Part shown: positions 1 to 7,676 of the stretch, piece by piece | How positions within the stretch are numbered: position 1 is the stretch's first letter | Layout of the letters: each line of letters starts with the position of its first letter | Assembly (NCBI GenBank): GCA_946183625.1 | Contig: CAMHCL010000030.1 | Span: forward strand, 1-14,644 | DNA: 14,644 nucleotides | From: an uncultured Lachnospiraceae bacterium | GTDB taxonomy: Bacteria; Bacillota; Clostridia; Lachnospirales; Lachnospiraceae | Reading direction: 5' to 3' | Position numbers and translations under genes: made by a program | The notes under the pieces: model-generated | Database searches by the model: none | The model's input: only the letters and a program-made list of their open reading frames with translations | Told to the model about the DNA's origin: nothing

Positions 1-2774
1 TCTTCATATACGAATTTAAAACTGTTCTCCTCAGTTGCAGCAAAGAAATCCTCTCCGTGCTTAGCAATACCCAGATTCTCATATTCAGAGGTCGAGGAAT
101 ATTCAACATAAGTATTATCTTGAAGATTTACAGAATAGATGCAGATGTAATTGCCGGACAAAGCATTGATAAGTGCGAAGGACCGCCTCTCCTCCAGCAT
201 TCTCTCCAGTGCTTCCCTCTGCACCATATATGCATTTATATTATTAACTCCCACAATGATATGCTTCTCATCATCTCTCATTCTGATAGCCTTCATATTT
301 ACGTATACAGGCTCTCCTTCAATAAGAAGACGATATGAGAATGTAAATGATCCATTATTATCAATCGAACTAAGTACATTTTTCTTGCTGAAGGCAGATA
401 AAAACTTCTCTTGATCATCTATGTATAAATGATCAAGTGCATCCCTTCTACTTGCCTTAAAAAAGTCAATTCCATGCCTCTCTTCTGACAATCCGCTGCT
501 GGATGTATCTGGTCTGAACTCTGTAAACTCATCAGTATCAAGGTTTACATAATATAGATTGATATAATCTGCTGAAAGACTGTTGGCAATATCTTCAAAT
601 GTTACGCCACGCCCGGTGTTAGGAATAATACCCAGAACCACAACCGCACAGGATACAACTCCTGTAACTGGATTAACGGCAACCCTCTTCACAAGTGCGT
701 GAATGGTAGAATCCTTTTTTAATCTTTCATCTATGAAAACCTTCTTACCATCAAGAGAACATTTTTTTACAGCTTCGGCAAAAGCAGCGCCCACACCTTC
801 TTTGAATAAGTCATATGATACAGATTGATCAACCTCAAATGATCCGCCAAATCCCAACATGAATTCAATATATGATTTGTTGCAGCGAACAACCTTCATT
901 GATTCAGTATCAGCTTCAACTATAGCCATAGGCAATGTATCAAAATACTGTCCATTTTTGTTGACATCTCTGGTATCGTCTCTGGCTACAACAGATATAT
1001 CATACATGTTGATACGTCCAATCGCCTCATAATAATCAGATTCATCAGGATTCTCGAATCCTATCTGAACTCCCGTATTATATCTTTCAAGGATTTGTTC
1101 ATATGAGATTGGCTTGCAGAAATAATAACCCTGCATCTTGGTGCATCCTACCTGCCGGAGGAATTCAACCTGCTCTGCTGTTTCAACGCCTTCACACACA
1201 GTTTCTATACCAAGACTAATAGCCATCTTTATCAGTTCAGTAATGATGATCCTACTCTTCTCATTACTATTAAACTGCTTCATAAATCTCATATCCAGTT
1301 TGATAAGGTCAAATCGAATATTTTGAAGTACATCAAGAGATGAGAAACCACTTCCGAAATCATCCATCCACACATGGAAGCCAAGACTCTGGAATTTCTC
1401 AACCTGTTCTTTTATAAAATCAAAATCTTCTCCTACTACACTTTCTGTGATCTCAATAGTTATTACATTTCTACCTAAACCTGAAGCATCAACACGTTTG
1501 CATATTTCATCAACTATGTCACAGCAATCAAAGTCTGTTCTGGAGAGATTTATTGAAGACGGAACAACATAAAGTCCCTCTTCCTTCTGTTTTTTCAGCT
1601 TCTCTAATGTCATATCCAGCATATGGAGATCAACCATATATATGAGCTTGGCATCTTCAAGAATAGGAATAAAATCTATCGGAGACAGCATACCTTTCTC
1701 AGGATCTATCCATCTGCAGAGTGTCTCCTCATCACTGACCAATCCATTTGCACTTCTGACTATAGGCTGGAAGTAAGGCTGTAACCAGCGTTCTTCTATG
1801 GCTCTGTCTAAATTATCTATTATATACTGACGTCTGGTTTCGTATTTTAGCATTGAATCATCAAAGAATACATATCCTGATGATTCCATATTCTTTATGG
1901 TATTACAAGCGTATCTGGCTCTATCACAGGCTATATCAACATCTACGATACCCATAGTATCAGGATACACTCCAATCCTGATAGATACAGGTTTTTCCTT
2001 ATTCATTTCATAGAATTCCAGAAGGAATTTCTTAAGCTGCTCTTCCAGGCCATCAGACAACGCAAAGAAAGCAAAATTATCCTGTCCGAATCTCGAACAG
2101 TTCTTTTTGCCAAAAAATCTCACCATAAGATCTGCAAGATTGCTAAGGAGCACTCCGCCTTCAGAAAAACCATACTTTCTATTGTAATGTTTCATTCCAT
2201 TAATATTTATGAAACCAATAGCACAGTGTTCTCCATACCTCTGAATACTACTACGCGCAGACTCAATAAAGAATCCTATATTAGGAAGTCCGGTAAGAAA
2301 ATCATAATTAAATTTCATCTGGGATGTAGCCTGAGCTATAGAAGAGCTGTAATTCTCTTTAAGAATATTCTGATCAATGGCATGATCGCCATAATATTCT
2401 CCCTCATCCATGTAATAGATAACACCAAGTCGCGTATTTTCATCCGGATAAATGTGCTTACCATATGCATGGATCACCATATTATTGTCATTGTGGATAG
2501 AACGGAATATAACATCAAAAGGAATATCATCCTGCATGAAAAGAAGTGCCGAATCAGCCACCCTTTTTACATCATCGGGATGTATATTTCTGAACATATC
2601 ATTGTCCATCAATTGATAAGTGTCTTCTCGATCATCATAACCAAACAATTCAAAAAATCCATTCGATAGAAGAATGGCAACGAGCTGCTTATCTACGTAT
2701 TGATAGACACCAAATGGAATAATGCTTTTCTCCAGAAGCATCCTCACATTTGGATCATATTCATATCTATCCAT
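1..2774 (-). CDS. PAS - degenerate GGDEF - EAL - PAS-like sensor signalling protein, C-terminus cut by window edge
   Basis: The frame is open from an ATG at 2774 to the left edge (at least 924 codons, no stop), so the C-terminus is missing. A PAS-like region spans residues 10-125. A GGDEF-like domain spans about 155-300, with the signature degenerated to GQDNF (230-234), so cyclase activity is unlikely. An EAL domain spans about 320-575. Its EAL triplet reads ETL (350-352), but the catalytic Glu, the NLS Asn, the ITES Glu, the DDFG pair (about 471), the following Lys, EGVET and the MQGYYF Gln are kept, so c-di-GMP hydrolysis is plausible. After EAL come PAS-like segments, including two similar copies beginning near residues 734 and 873 (motifs YxVNL and HGxDFF). 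No membrane segments are seen, so it is probably cytoplasmic. GGTGA lies about 6 nt before the ATG. Sensor-controlled phosphodiesterase is an inference. Confidence 0.88.
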   Translation of the reverse strand, partial: MDRYEYDPNVRMLLEKSIIPFGVYQYVDKQLVAILLSNGFFELFGYDDREDTYQLMDNDMFRNIHPDDVKRVADSALLFMQDDIPFDVIFRSIHNDNNMVIHAYGKHIYPDENTRLGVIYYMDEGEYYGDHAIDQNILKENYSSSIAQATSQMKFNYDFLTGLPNIGFFIESARSSIQRYGEHCAIGFININGMKHYNRKYGFSEGGVLLSNLADLMVRFFGKKNCSRFGQDNFAFFALSDGLEEQLKKFLLEFYEMNKEKPVSIRIGVYPDTMGIVDVDIACDRARYACNTIKNMESSGYVFFDDSMLKYETRRQYIIDNLDRAIEERWLQPYFQPIVRSANGLVSDEETLCRWIDPEKGMLSPIDFIPILEDAKLIYMVDLHMLDMTLEKLKKQKEEGLYVVPSSINLSRTDFDCCDIVDEICKRVDASGLGRNVITIEITESVVGEDFDFIKEQVEKFQSLGFHVWMDDFGSGFSSLDVLQNIRFDLIKLDMRFMKQFNSNEKSRIIITELIKMAISLGIETVCEGVETAEQVEFLRQVGCTKMQGYYFCKPISYEQILERYNTGVQIGFENPDESDYYEAIGRINMYDISVVARDDTRDVNKNGQYFDTLPMAIVEADTESMKVVRCNKSYIEFMLGFGGSFEVDQSVSYDLFKEGVGAAFAEAVKKCSLDGKKVFIDERLKKDSTIHALVKRVAVNPVTGVVSCAVVVLGIIPNTGRGVTFEDIANSLSADYINLYYVNLDTDEFTEFRPDTSSSGLSEERHGIDFFKASRRDALDHLYIDDQEKFLSAFSKKNVLSSIDNNGSFTFSYRLLIEGEPVYVNMKAIRMRDDEKHIIVGVNNINAYMVQREALERMLEERRSFALINALSGNYICIYSVNLQDNTYVEYSSTSEYENLGIAKHGEDFFAATEENSFKFVYE

Positions 2775-2813
2775 AAAAATCACCACTATAAATAAAACAA
2801 AACACCTACATCC

Positions 2814-2842
2814 ATCATACTATGAAAACCACAATAAAACAA
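2814..2842 (-). promoter_or_regulatory. Candidate promoter of the PAS-GGDEF-EAL gene
   Basis: On the minus strand TTGTTT (2842-2837) is followed after 17 bp by TATGAT (2819-2814), about 40 nt before the start at 2774. It is a moderate sigma-A match and lies just downstream of the terminator of the preceding operon, where a promoter is needed. Confidence 0.35.
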
Positions 2843-2882
2843 CTAAATAAAGCCCTCCTTACATTTATTTGTAAAGAGGGCT
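2843..2882 (-). terminator. Rho-independent terminator of the zinc/cadmium efflux operon
   Basis: The inverted repeat 2851-2863 / 2870-2882 pairs 13 positions with one mismatch around a 6-nt loop. On the minus strand it reads AGCCCTCTTTACA, loop, TGTAAGGAGGGCT, followed by a T-rich stretch. It begins 15 nt after the stop of the efflux ATPase. Confidence 0.8.
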
Positions 2883-2896
2883 AATATTCATATCAT

Positions 2897-4930
2897 TTAT
2901 ATCTTCAGTGCTCTGGTTGCATTTACAACTGCTATGACCATAACACCTACATCAGCGAAGATCGCCAGCCACATATTTGCAAATCCAAGTGCACCCAGTA
3001 TCAGACAGAGTATCTTAACTGTAATTGCAAATGTGATATTCTGTTTTACTATCTTAAGTGTCTTGCGGGATATCTTCATAGCAAGGGATATCTTGCCCGG
3101 ATCATCATCCATAAGCACTACATCCGCCGCTTCTATGGCAGCATCTGAACCCATGGCACCCATAGCTATTCCTATGTCAGCTCTGGCCAGAACAGGTGCA
3201 TCATTTATACCATCACCAACGAAGGCCAGCTTGTCACGCTTACTACTGCCTTTTCCCAGTTCATCTAGAAGAAGTTCAACCTCTGAAACCTTATCTCCCG
3301 GAAGCAGTTCAGCCTTATAAGCGCTAACTCCTACTTCATCAGCAACCCGCTCTGCCACATGCTTGTTGTCACCAGTCAGCATTACTGTCTTTATTCCCTG
3401 ATCATTCAGACTCTCAATAGCCATACGGGAATCAGCCTTAAGCACATCAGAGATAACTATACATCCGGCATATCTTCCATTCACTGCTATATAGCAGGCA
3501 GTACCCTCGTCGTGTACATCAGCCACATCTATATTCTGGCTCTGCATCAGCTTGAGATTACCGGCCAGTACAGTGATCTTATCACTACCCGGATTAAAGT
3601 CAGAGTGAGCAAAGCCTTCAGAACTAAGCTCCGCCTCAACGCCATGACCAGCAACTTCCCTTATATCAGAAACCCTGTTCATATCTATTGCAGACACGTT
3701 CTCTGGATTTCTGCTCGCATCATTCTTTCCATCAAATGTACTGTCAGTGAGACTTATACTCTCCACATAAGCCTTCTTAATACTCTCAGCTATAGGATGA
3801 CTCGATCCAGCCTCCGCATATGCTGCATACTCCAGAAGCTCATCTTTGCCTATACATTTTTCAGAAGGATATATCCCTACTACATCAAAAACACCCTTTG
3901 TAAGTGTTCCGGTCTTATCAAAAACTATTGTACCTGTATCAGCCAAAACCTCCAGATAATTAGAACCCTTCACAAGGATTCCCCTTGAAGAAGCACAGCC
4001 AATCCCGCCGAAGAAACTGAGGGGCACTGATATAACAACTGCGCAAGGACAGCTGATTACAAGAAATGTAAGTGCTCTCATTAACCAGTCCAGCCAGTTA
4101 GCATCCTTTCCCAGTATCATAAGCATAACCGGAGGAATTACAGCCAGTGCCAGGGCGCTGTAGCAAACAATCGGTGTATAATATTTAGCAAACTTAGATA
4201 TAAAATTCTCAGCCTTTGCTTTCTTCAGACTGGAATTCTCAACCAGATCAAGGATCTTCGATACAGTTGAATCACCAAACTCCTTCGTGGTTCTTATCTT
4301 GAGACGACCTGAGAGACTGATACAGCCTGAGATGATCTCCTCGCCCTCCTTTACATTTCTCGGAACAGACTCACCAGTAAGCGCGCTGGTATCTATTGAA
4401 GATGCCCCTTCGATCACAACGCCATCGATAGGGATCTTCTCGCCTGGATTTACAACTATTACACTTCCAATCTCAATGTCATCAGGATCCTCTTCTGTTA
4501 TACTGCCATCCTCATGCTCAAGATTTGCGATGTCAGGTCTGATGTCCATAAGGTCTGCGATATTCTTACGACTTCTGCCAACGGCAACGCTCTGGAAGAG
4601 CTCACCTATCTGATAGAACAGCATAACCGCAACACCCTCGGCATACTCACCTGTAGCAATAGCACCAATAGTTGCGATCGCCATCAGGAACTGCTCATCA
4701 AAAACCTGTCCGTTACTGATATTCTTCGCCGCCTTCTTAAGTACATCATATCCCACTACGAAATATGGGATCAGAAAGAACGGAAGTTCTATCCATCTGT
4801 TAACTTTTATAAAGTGAAATGTACCAGCTACGACTACTACCAACACAAGAGATATTATGATCCTGATAAGTGTCTTCTTCTGCTTAGGACTAAATTCAAT
4901 TTTTCTCTTTTCAGAACCAGCTTCAGCCAT
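2897..4930 (-). CDS. cadA: P1B-type heavy-metal (Zn/Cd/Pb) translocating P-type ATPase
   Basis: This 677-residue membrane ATPase probably exports Zn2+, Cd2+ or Pb2+. Visible motifs are TGES (185-188, actuator), CPC in a membrane helix (294-296, metal site), DKTGT (338-342, phosphorylated Asp), the P1B-specific His-Pro pair (378-379), TGDN (519-522) and GDGINDAP (572-579). The last helix carries an ADVG motif with Asp660 and ends near NATR. CPC plus this C-terminal Asp-x-Gly is the P1B-2 (ZntA/CadA) signature, as opposed to copper pumps. The N-terminus enters a membrane helix by residue 20, so the usual HMA domain is absent; it is supplied as a separate gene that stops 2 nt upstream. GGAG lies 14 nt from the ATG, too far to be strong, so translation is probably coupled to the HMA gene. 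The N-domain has a Ser/Asn/Asp-rich insertion at about 390-415. The symbol is assigned by family; the exact metal is inferred. Confidence 0.93.
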   Translation of the reverse strand: MAEAGSEKRKIEFSPKQKKTLIRIIISLVLVVVVAGTFHFIKVNRWIELPFFLIPYFVVGYDVLKKAAKNISNGQVFDEQFLMAIATIGAIATGEYAEGVAVMLFYQIGELFQSVAVGRSRKNIADLMDIRPDIANLEHEDGSITEEDPDDIEIGSVIVVNPGEKIPIDGVVIEGASSIDTSALTGESVPRNVKEGEEIISGCISLSGRLKIRTTKEFGDSTVSKILDLVENSSLKKAKAENFISKFAKYYTPIVCYSALALAVIPPVMLMILGKDANWLDWLMRALTFLVISCPCAVVISVPLSFFGGIGCASSRGILVKGSNYLEVLADTGTIVFDKTGTLTKGVFDVVGIYPSEKCIGKDELLEYAAYAEAGSSHPIAESIKKAYVESISLTDSTFDGKNDASRNPENVSAIDMNRVSDIREVAGHGVEAELSSEGFAHSDFNPGSDKITVLAGNLKLMQSQNIDVADVHDEGTACYIAVNGRYAGCIVISDVLKADSRMAIESLNDQGIKTVMLTGDNKHVAERVADEVGVSAYKAELLPGDKVSEVELLLDELGKGSSKRDKLAFVGDGINDAPVLARADIGIAMGAMGSDAAIEAADVVLMDDDPGKISLAMKISRKTLKIVKQNITFAITVKILCLILGALGFANMWLAIFADVGVMVIAVVNATRALKI

Positions 4931-4932
4931 TT

Positions 4933-5151
4933 TTACAGATAAATCTCCATATCATCTTCTATCTTCTTACAATTCTTACGTGCCTGCTGCATTACAGCAT
5001 CAACATCTACTCCATCTTCAAACTCAACCTTGCACTTAAGTGTCATAAAGCTGAGTGTTGCATCCTTAATTCCTTCAGTATTCTTAATAGCCTCCTGCAT
5101 CTTCTCTGCACAGGCTGCACAATCTACATCTACCTTGTAAGTCTTCTTCAT
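4933..5151 (-). CDS. Stand-alone HMA-domain heavy-metal-binding protein
   Basis: This 72-residue cytoplasmic protein is essentially one heavy-metal-associated (HMA) ferredoxin-like fold. The metal loop reads DCAAC (residues 10-14). An acidic residue next to CxxC is seen in Zn/Cd-type HMA domains such as that of ZntA, whereas copper chaperones usually have MTCxxC. AAAGGAG sits 8 nt before the ATG. It lies 17 nt after the ArsR-family gene and 2 nt before the efflux ATPase, all co-directional. Because the ATPase lacks an N-terminal HMA, this protein probably acts in trans as its metal-binding domain or chaperone, which is an inference from gene order. Confidence 0.9.
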   Translation of the reverse strand: MKKTYKVDVDCAACAEKMQEAIKNTEGIKDATLSFMTLKCKVEFEDGVDVDAVMQQARKNCKKIEDDMEIYL

Positions 5152-5168
5152 TGTAAGTTCTCCTTTAA

Positions 5169-5510
5169 CTACTCTTCTGCATGTTCCATTCCCAGCTGAA
5201 GTATCGATCTGACATGATCATCATCAAGGGAATATATAATACTCTTTCCTTCTCTTCTGAACTTCACCAGCTTATTATCCTTTAAGATTCTTAGCTGATG
5301 GCTTACAGATGATTGTGTAAGGTTCAGAATAGCTGCAATATCATTTACACATAATTCATCATCAAAAAGTGCAAACAGGATTTTGATCCTGGTTGAATCT
5401 CCGAAGATTCTGAATACCTCCGACAGATCATATAGATATTCATCATCAGGCATTGTTGAACGGATTCTTTCTGATGCATCGGCATTTACCACTTTGTTCT
5501 TCTCTTCCAT
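5169..5510 (-). CDS. ArsR/SmtB-family zinc(II)-type metalloregulatory repressor
   Basis: This is a 113-residue winged-helix repressor expected to release DNA when metal binds. The start at 5510 is chosen because AGGAGA lies 5-6 nt upstream; a further upstream in-frame ATG (5594) would fall inside the promoter and operator. The recognition helix region is about 56-80 (QSSVSHQLRIL). The C-terminal alpha-5 helix has Asp97, His99, His110 and Glu113, exactly DxH-x10-HxxE, the zinc-sensing site of SmtB (CzrA has His last). The alpha-3 thiolate motif of ArsR/CadC (ELCVCD) is reduced to ELCVND, so a Cys-based Cd/Pb/As site is unlikely. It is the first gene of an operon with HMA and the P1B ATPase and probably represses that operon. 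Confidence 0.93.
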   Translation of the reverse strand: MEEKNKVVNADASERIRSTMPDDEYLYDLSEVFRIFGDSTRIKILFALFDDELCVNDIAAILNLTQSSVSHQLRILKDNKLVKFRREGKSIIYSLDDDHVRSILQLGMEHAEE

Positions 5511-5556
5511 ATTATCTCCTGTACCTTTCATAAAAAATAATGGCAGTGTCAAACAT

Positions 5557-5580
5557 ATGCACGTTTGTTCATATGTGCAT
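5557..5580. promoter_or_regulatory. Candidate operator of the ArsR/SmtB-family repressor
   Basis: ATGCAC (5557-5562) and GTGCAT (5575-5580) form perfect 6-bp arms of a 24-bp imperfect palindrome in which 9 of 12 pairs match. CATATG also occurs twice, 16 bp apart (5554 and 5570). The site overlaps the -10 box and the expected transcription start, as is normal for this repressor family. Binding is inferred. Confidence 0.55.
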
Positions 5581-5607
5581 GATACCACCATCATTATATC
5601 TTGTCAA
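5579..5607 (-). promoter_or_regulatory. Sigma-A promoter of the zinc efflux operon
   Basis: On the minus strand a perfect TTGACA (5607-5602), a 17-bp spacer and TATCAT (5584-5579, one mismatch) form the best promoter match in the window. It lies about 70 nt before the repressor start, giving a short leader that carries the candidate operator. Confidence 0.75.
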
Positions 5608-5638
5608 CACTAATTATCAATTTAGTCAATCTGTCTCA

Positions 5639-6547
5639 CTAACTATCACTCTGGTCGATCTGAGCCCAGGTTTTACGATAATCCCTAGGTGACACTTCGA
5701 AAATCTTTTTGAACATTTCAGACATGTAGCTCGTTCCGTTGAACCCAGTGAGCACTGCTATCTCGGATAGAGGAAGAGATGTTGTTCTCAGAATCTCAGC
5801 CACTTTCCTGACACGATAATTAAGCAGATAATTCACCGGACTGTCGCCAACATATTTATGAAATATCTTGTTGCATAACGATTTACTGATATTACCACTG
5901 GCTGCTATATCATCCAGTGTCACCGTATCCTTGTAGTTCTGCTGGATATAATACATCATGGCTTTAAAAGCCTTGGAATGTACATCAGTTTCAACACTTT
6001 CATCGATCATGCCATAAGACTTGCCCTGAGTAAGAATTATTTCCCATATATCAAAAAACTTTTTAGTTATCTGGAAAGGATTTCTCCGAAGATCAGGAAG
6101 AGAATACATTATTCGTCTTAAATCCTTTGCATTTTCATTTAAATTTCTAAAGCGCAGGTAACTCAGATTCGGATTATTTATTATAGGTTGAAGTGCCTGC
6201 AGCTCTATTGCCACAGAGGAATTAAGTATACTTGGATGAGCTATGAATATGACATATGTCGTTGTTGTCTCTTCAAGGGCAATGCTGTAATGAATCTGAT
6301 TTGAATTCACAAATATCGTATCACCGGGTTCCAGAGTTATGATCTGCCCATTAACGGAATATGCCATTTTACCAGTTTTTACGGTAACGATCTCCACGTC
6401 TTCATGAAAATGTGGAACCTTCTCCCAGGTAACATTTGGTCTGATCCAGCCATCATAGATATATGATGGAAATGTATCATCATCATAATTAACTTGTTCT
6501 GAACCATCTTCTCTCTTAACGATGAGACCCATCAATTCTCTTTTCAT
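5639..6547 (-). CDS. AraC-family transcriptional regulator with N-terminal cupin domain
   Basis: This 302-residue regulator has a cupin-like ligand domain at about 45-100 (HFHEDVE near 47-53, then LEPGDTIFV and an NQIHY stretch). The C-terminal AraC double helix-turn-helix spans about 195-295, with the first recognition unit near TLDDIAASGNISKS and the second near LSEIAVLTGFNGTSYMSEMFKK, ending in the typical SPRDYR. AGAGGA lies 8 nt before the ATG. It is divergent from the ABC exporter operon that begins 184 nt away, so control of that operon and of itself is likely. No hairpin follows the stop, and the zinc operon promoter starts about 30 nt downstream in the same direction, so read-through is possible. 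The ligand is unknown; cupin-AraC proteins often sense sugars or other small molecules. Confidence 0.92.
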   Translation of the reverse strand: MKRELMGLIVKREDGSEQVNYDDDTFPSYIYDGWIRPNVTWEKVPHFHEDVEIVTVKTGKMAYSVNGQIITLEPGDTIFVNSNQIHYSIALEETTTTYVIFIAHPSILNSSVAIELQALQPIINNPNLSYLRFRNLNENAKDLRRIMYSLPDLRRNPFQITKKFFDIWEIILTQGKSYGMIDESVETDVHSKAFKAMMYYIQQNYKDTVTLDDIAASGNISKSLCNKIFHKYVGDSPVNYLLNYRVRKVAEILRTTSLPLSEIAVLTGFNGTSYMSEMFKKIFEVSPRDYRKTWAQIDQSDS

Positions 6548-6572
6548 AACTCAGTTCCTCTTAAATCCCCTT

Positions 6573-6603
6573 ATATTACACATAATTATAACAATATTAC
6601 ACA
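6573..6603. promoter_or_regulatory. Candidate AraC-family binding site: direct repeat ATATTACACA with 21-bp pitch
   Basis: ATATTACACA occurs exactly twice, at 6573-6582 and 6594-6603, spaced 21 bp start to start (two helical turns). Tandem direct repeats in phase are the usual binding layout for AraC-family proteins. A minus-strand TATAAT (6590-6585) lies between the copies, so binding would block or tune the regulator's own promoter. Confidence 0.5.
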
Positions 6604-6648
6604 ATCGTAAAATATAGTTATTAAATTCTGCAAGTTTTCATGTATTAT

Positions 6649-6677
6649 TTAGTCTTTTTATACAATATACTTATAAT
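6649..6677 (+). promoter_or_regulatory. Candidate promoter of the ABC exporter operon
   Basis: A perfect TATAAT (6672-6677) lies 55 nt before the ATG at 6732, but the hexamer 17 bp upstream (TTAGTC, 6649-6654) is a poor -35. A good -10 with a poor -35 fits a promoter needing an activator, such as the divergent AraC-family protein. Confidence 0.4.
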
Positions 6678-6731
6678 TGTCAAATGTGGCAAGTACATTT
6701 TACAAAAAGTATTTATTAAGAGGGAAATGAA

Positions 6732-7676
6732 ATGGCTAATGAAGTTGTTGTAATGAAAAATGTAAGTAAGGAGTTCAAAACTCTTAATCGTCATGAGGGA
6801 CTCAAGGGTAGCTTCAAGGACCTGTTCTCAAGAGATTACAAGACTATCCGCGCTGTGAATGATGTATCTCTTACAGTTGAGAAGGGCGAGATCATCGGTT
6901 ATCTCGGACCAAACGGAGCCGGTAAGTCTACTACTATCAAGATGATGACTGGCGTTCTGGAACCAACATCCGGTGAGATTCTGGTAAATGATCTGGTGCC
7001 TTATAAGGACAGGACCAGGAATTCCGAACATATAGGTGTTGTATTCGGTCAGAGAAGCCAGCTGTGGTGGAACCTGCCTCTGGTTGAGTCCTTCAAGCTT
7101 CTGAGAGATATCTACATGGTTTCCGAGAAGGATTATCAGGATATGCTGGAGCTCTACAGGTCATTGGTAGATATCGAGCCTGTTCTGCATAAGCCGGTAC
7201 GTCAGATGTCCCTGGGACAGAGAACACTCAGTGATATACTTGCTGCGTTCCTCCATAACCCGGGAATCGTTTTCCTGGATGAGCCTACCATAGGACTTGA
7301 TGTATCCATGAAGGCTAAGATCAGGGAATTGATACGTGGCCTTAATGAGGTAAAGAAGACAACAGTTATCCTCACAACACATGACATGGGCGATGTAGAT
7401 GCTCTATGCCGCAGGATCATAATTATAGATGAGGGTAAGAAAATATATGATAACGATATCGATCATCTGAAATCATATTTCGGATCCTACAGAACCCTCC
7501 GTATGCGTCTTGAGGACGGTTCCTGGGATGAGCAGATAATCGATGAGAAGAAAACCGATGTAATGCACGTAATTAAGGAAACTCAGAAGAAACATAAGAT
7601 CAAAGACATTCAGCTTGAGGAAATCTCTACTGAAGAGGTCATCAGAAAAATATACGAAGGGAGTAAGGCTTCATGA
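6732..7676 (+). CDS. ABC-2 type exporter, ATP-binding subunit (COG4586-like)
   Basis: This 314-residue ATPase powers a membrane exporter formed with the two permeases that follow. Walker A is GPNGAGKST (59-67), the signature motif is the variant MSLGQR (159-164) in place of LSGGQ, Walker B is IVFLDEP (179-185) and the switch His is 217. The RQMSLGQR and EPTIGLDV wording is typical of the COG4586 subgroup, usually found with COG4587 and COG3694 permeases. A C-terminal extension of about 70 residues follows the nucleotide-binding domain. AGAGGG sits 7 nt before the ATG. The stop overlaps the next start by 4 nt (ATGA), indicating translational coupling. The substrate cannot be read from sequence. 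Confidence 0.95.
   Translation: MANEVVVMKNVSKEFKTLNRHEGLKGSFKDLFSRDYKTIRAVNDVSLTVEKGEIIGYLGPNGAGKSTTIKMMTGVLEPTSGEILVNDLVPYKDRTRNSEHIGVVFGQRSQLWWNLPLVESFKLLRDIYMVSEKDYQDMLELYRSLVDIEPVLHKPVRQMSLGQRTLSDILAAFLHNPGIVFLDEPTIGLDVSMKAKIRELIRGLNEVKKTTVILTTHDMGDVDALCRRIIIIDEGKKIYDNDIDHLKSYFGSYRTLRMRLEDGSWDEQIIDEKKTDVMHVIKETQKKHKIKDIQLEEISTEEVIRKIYEGSKAS

Noticed and set aside
2187..2669. 160-codon plus-strand open frame
   Set aside because: It lies fully antisense to the coherent PAS-GGDEF gene, has no ribosome binding site and has no recognisable protein pattern.
2775..2850. Small gene in the gap between the zinc operon and the PAS-GGDEF gene
   Set aside because: It holds only the terminator tail and a promoter candidate, with no frame of useful length with a start signal.
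3359..3988. 209-codon plus-strand open frame
   Set aside because: It is antisense to the N-domain region of the P1B ATPase, which shows unbroken family motifs; the composition looks like a codon shadow.
5511..5594. Longer repressor start at 5594
   Set aside because: It would place the start codon inside the promoter and ahead of the operator and lacks a ribosome binding site, whereas 5510 has AGGAGA at good spacing.
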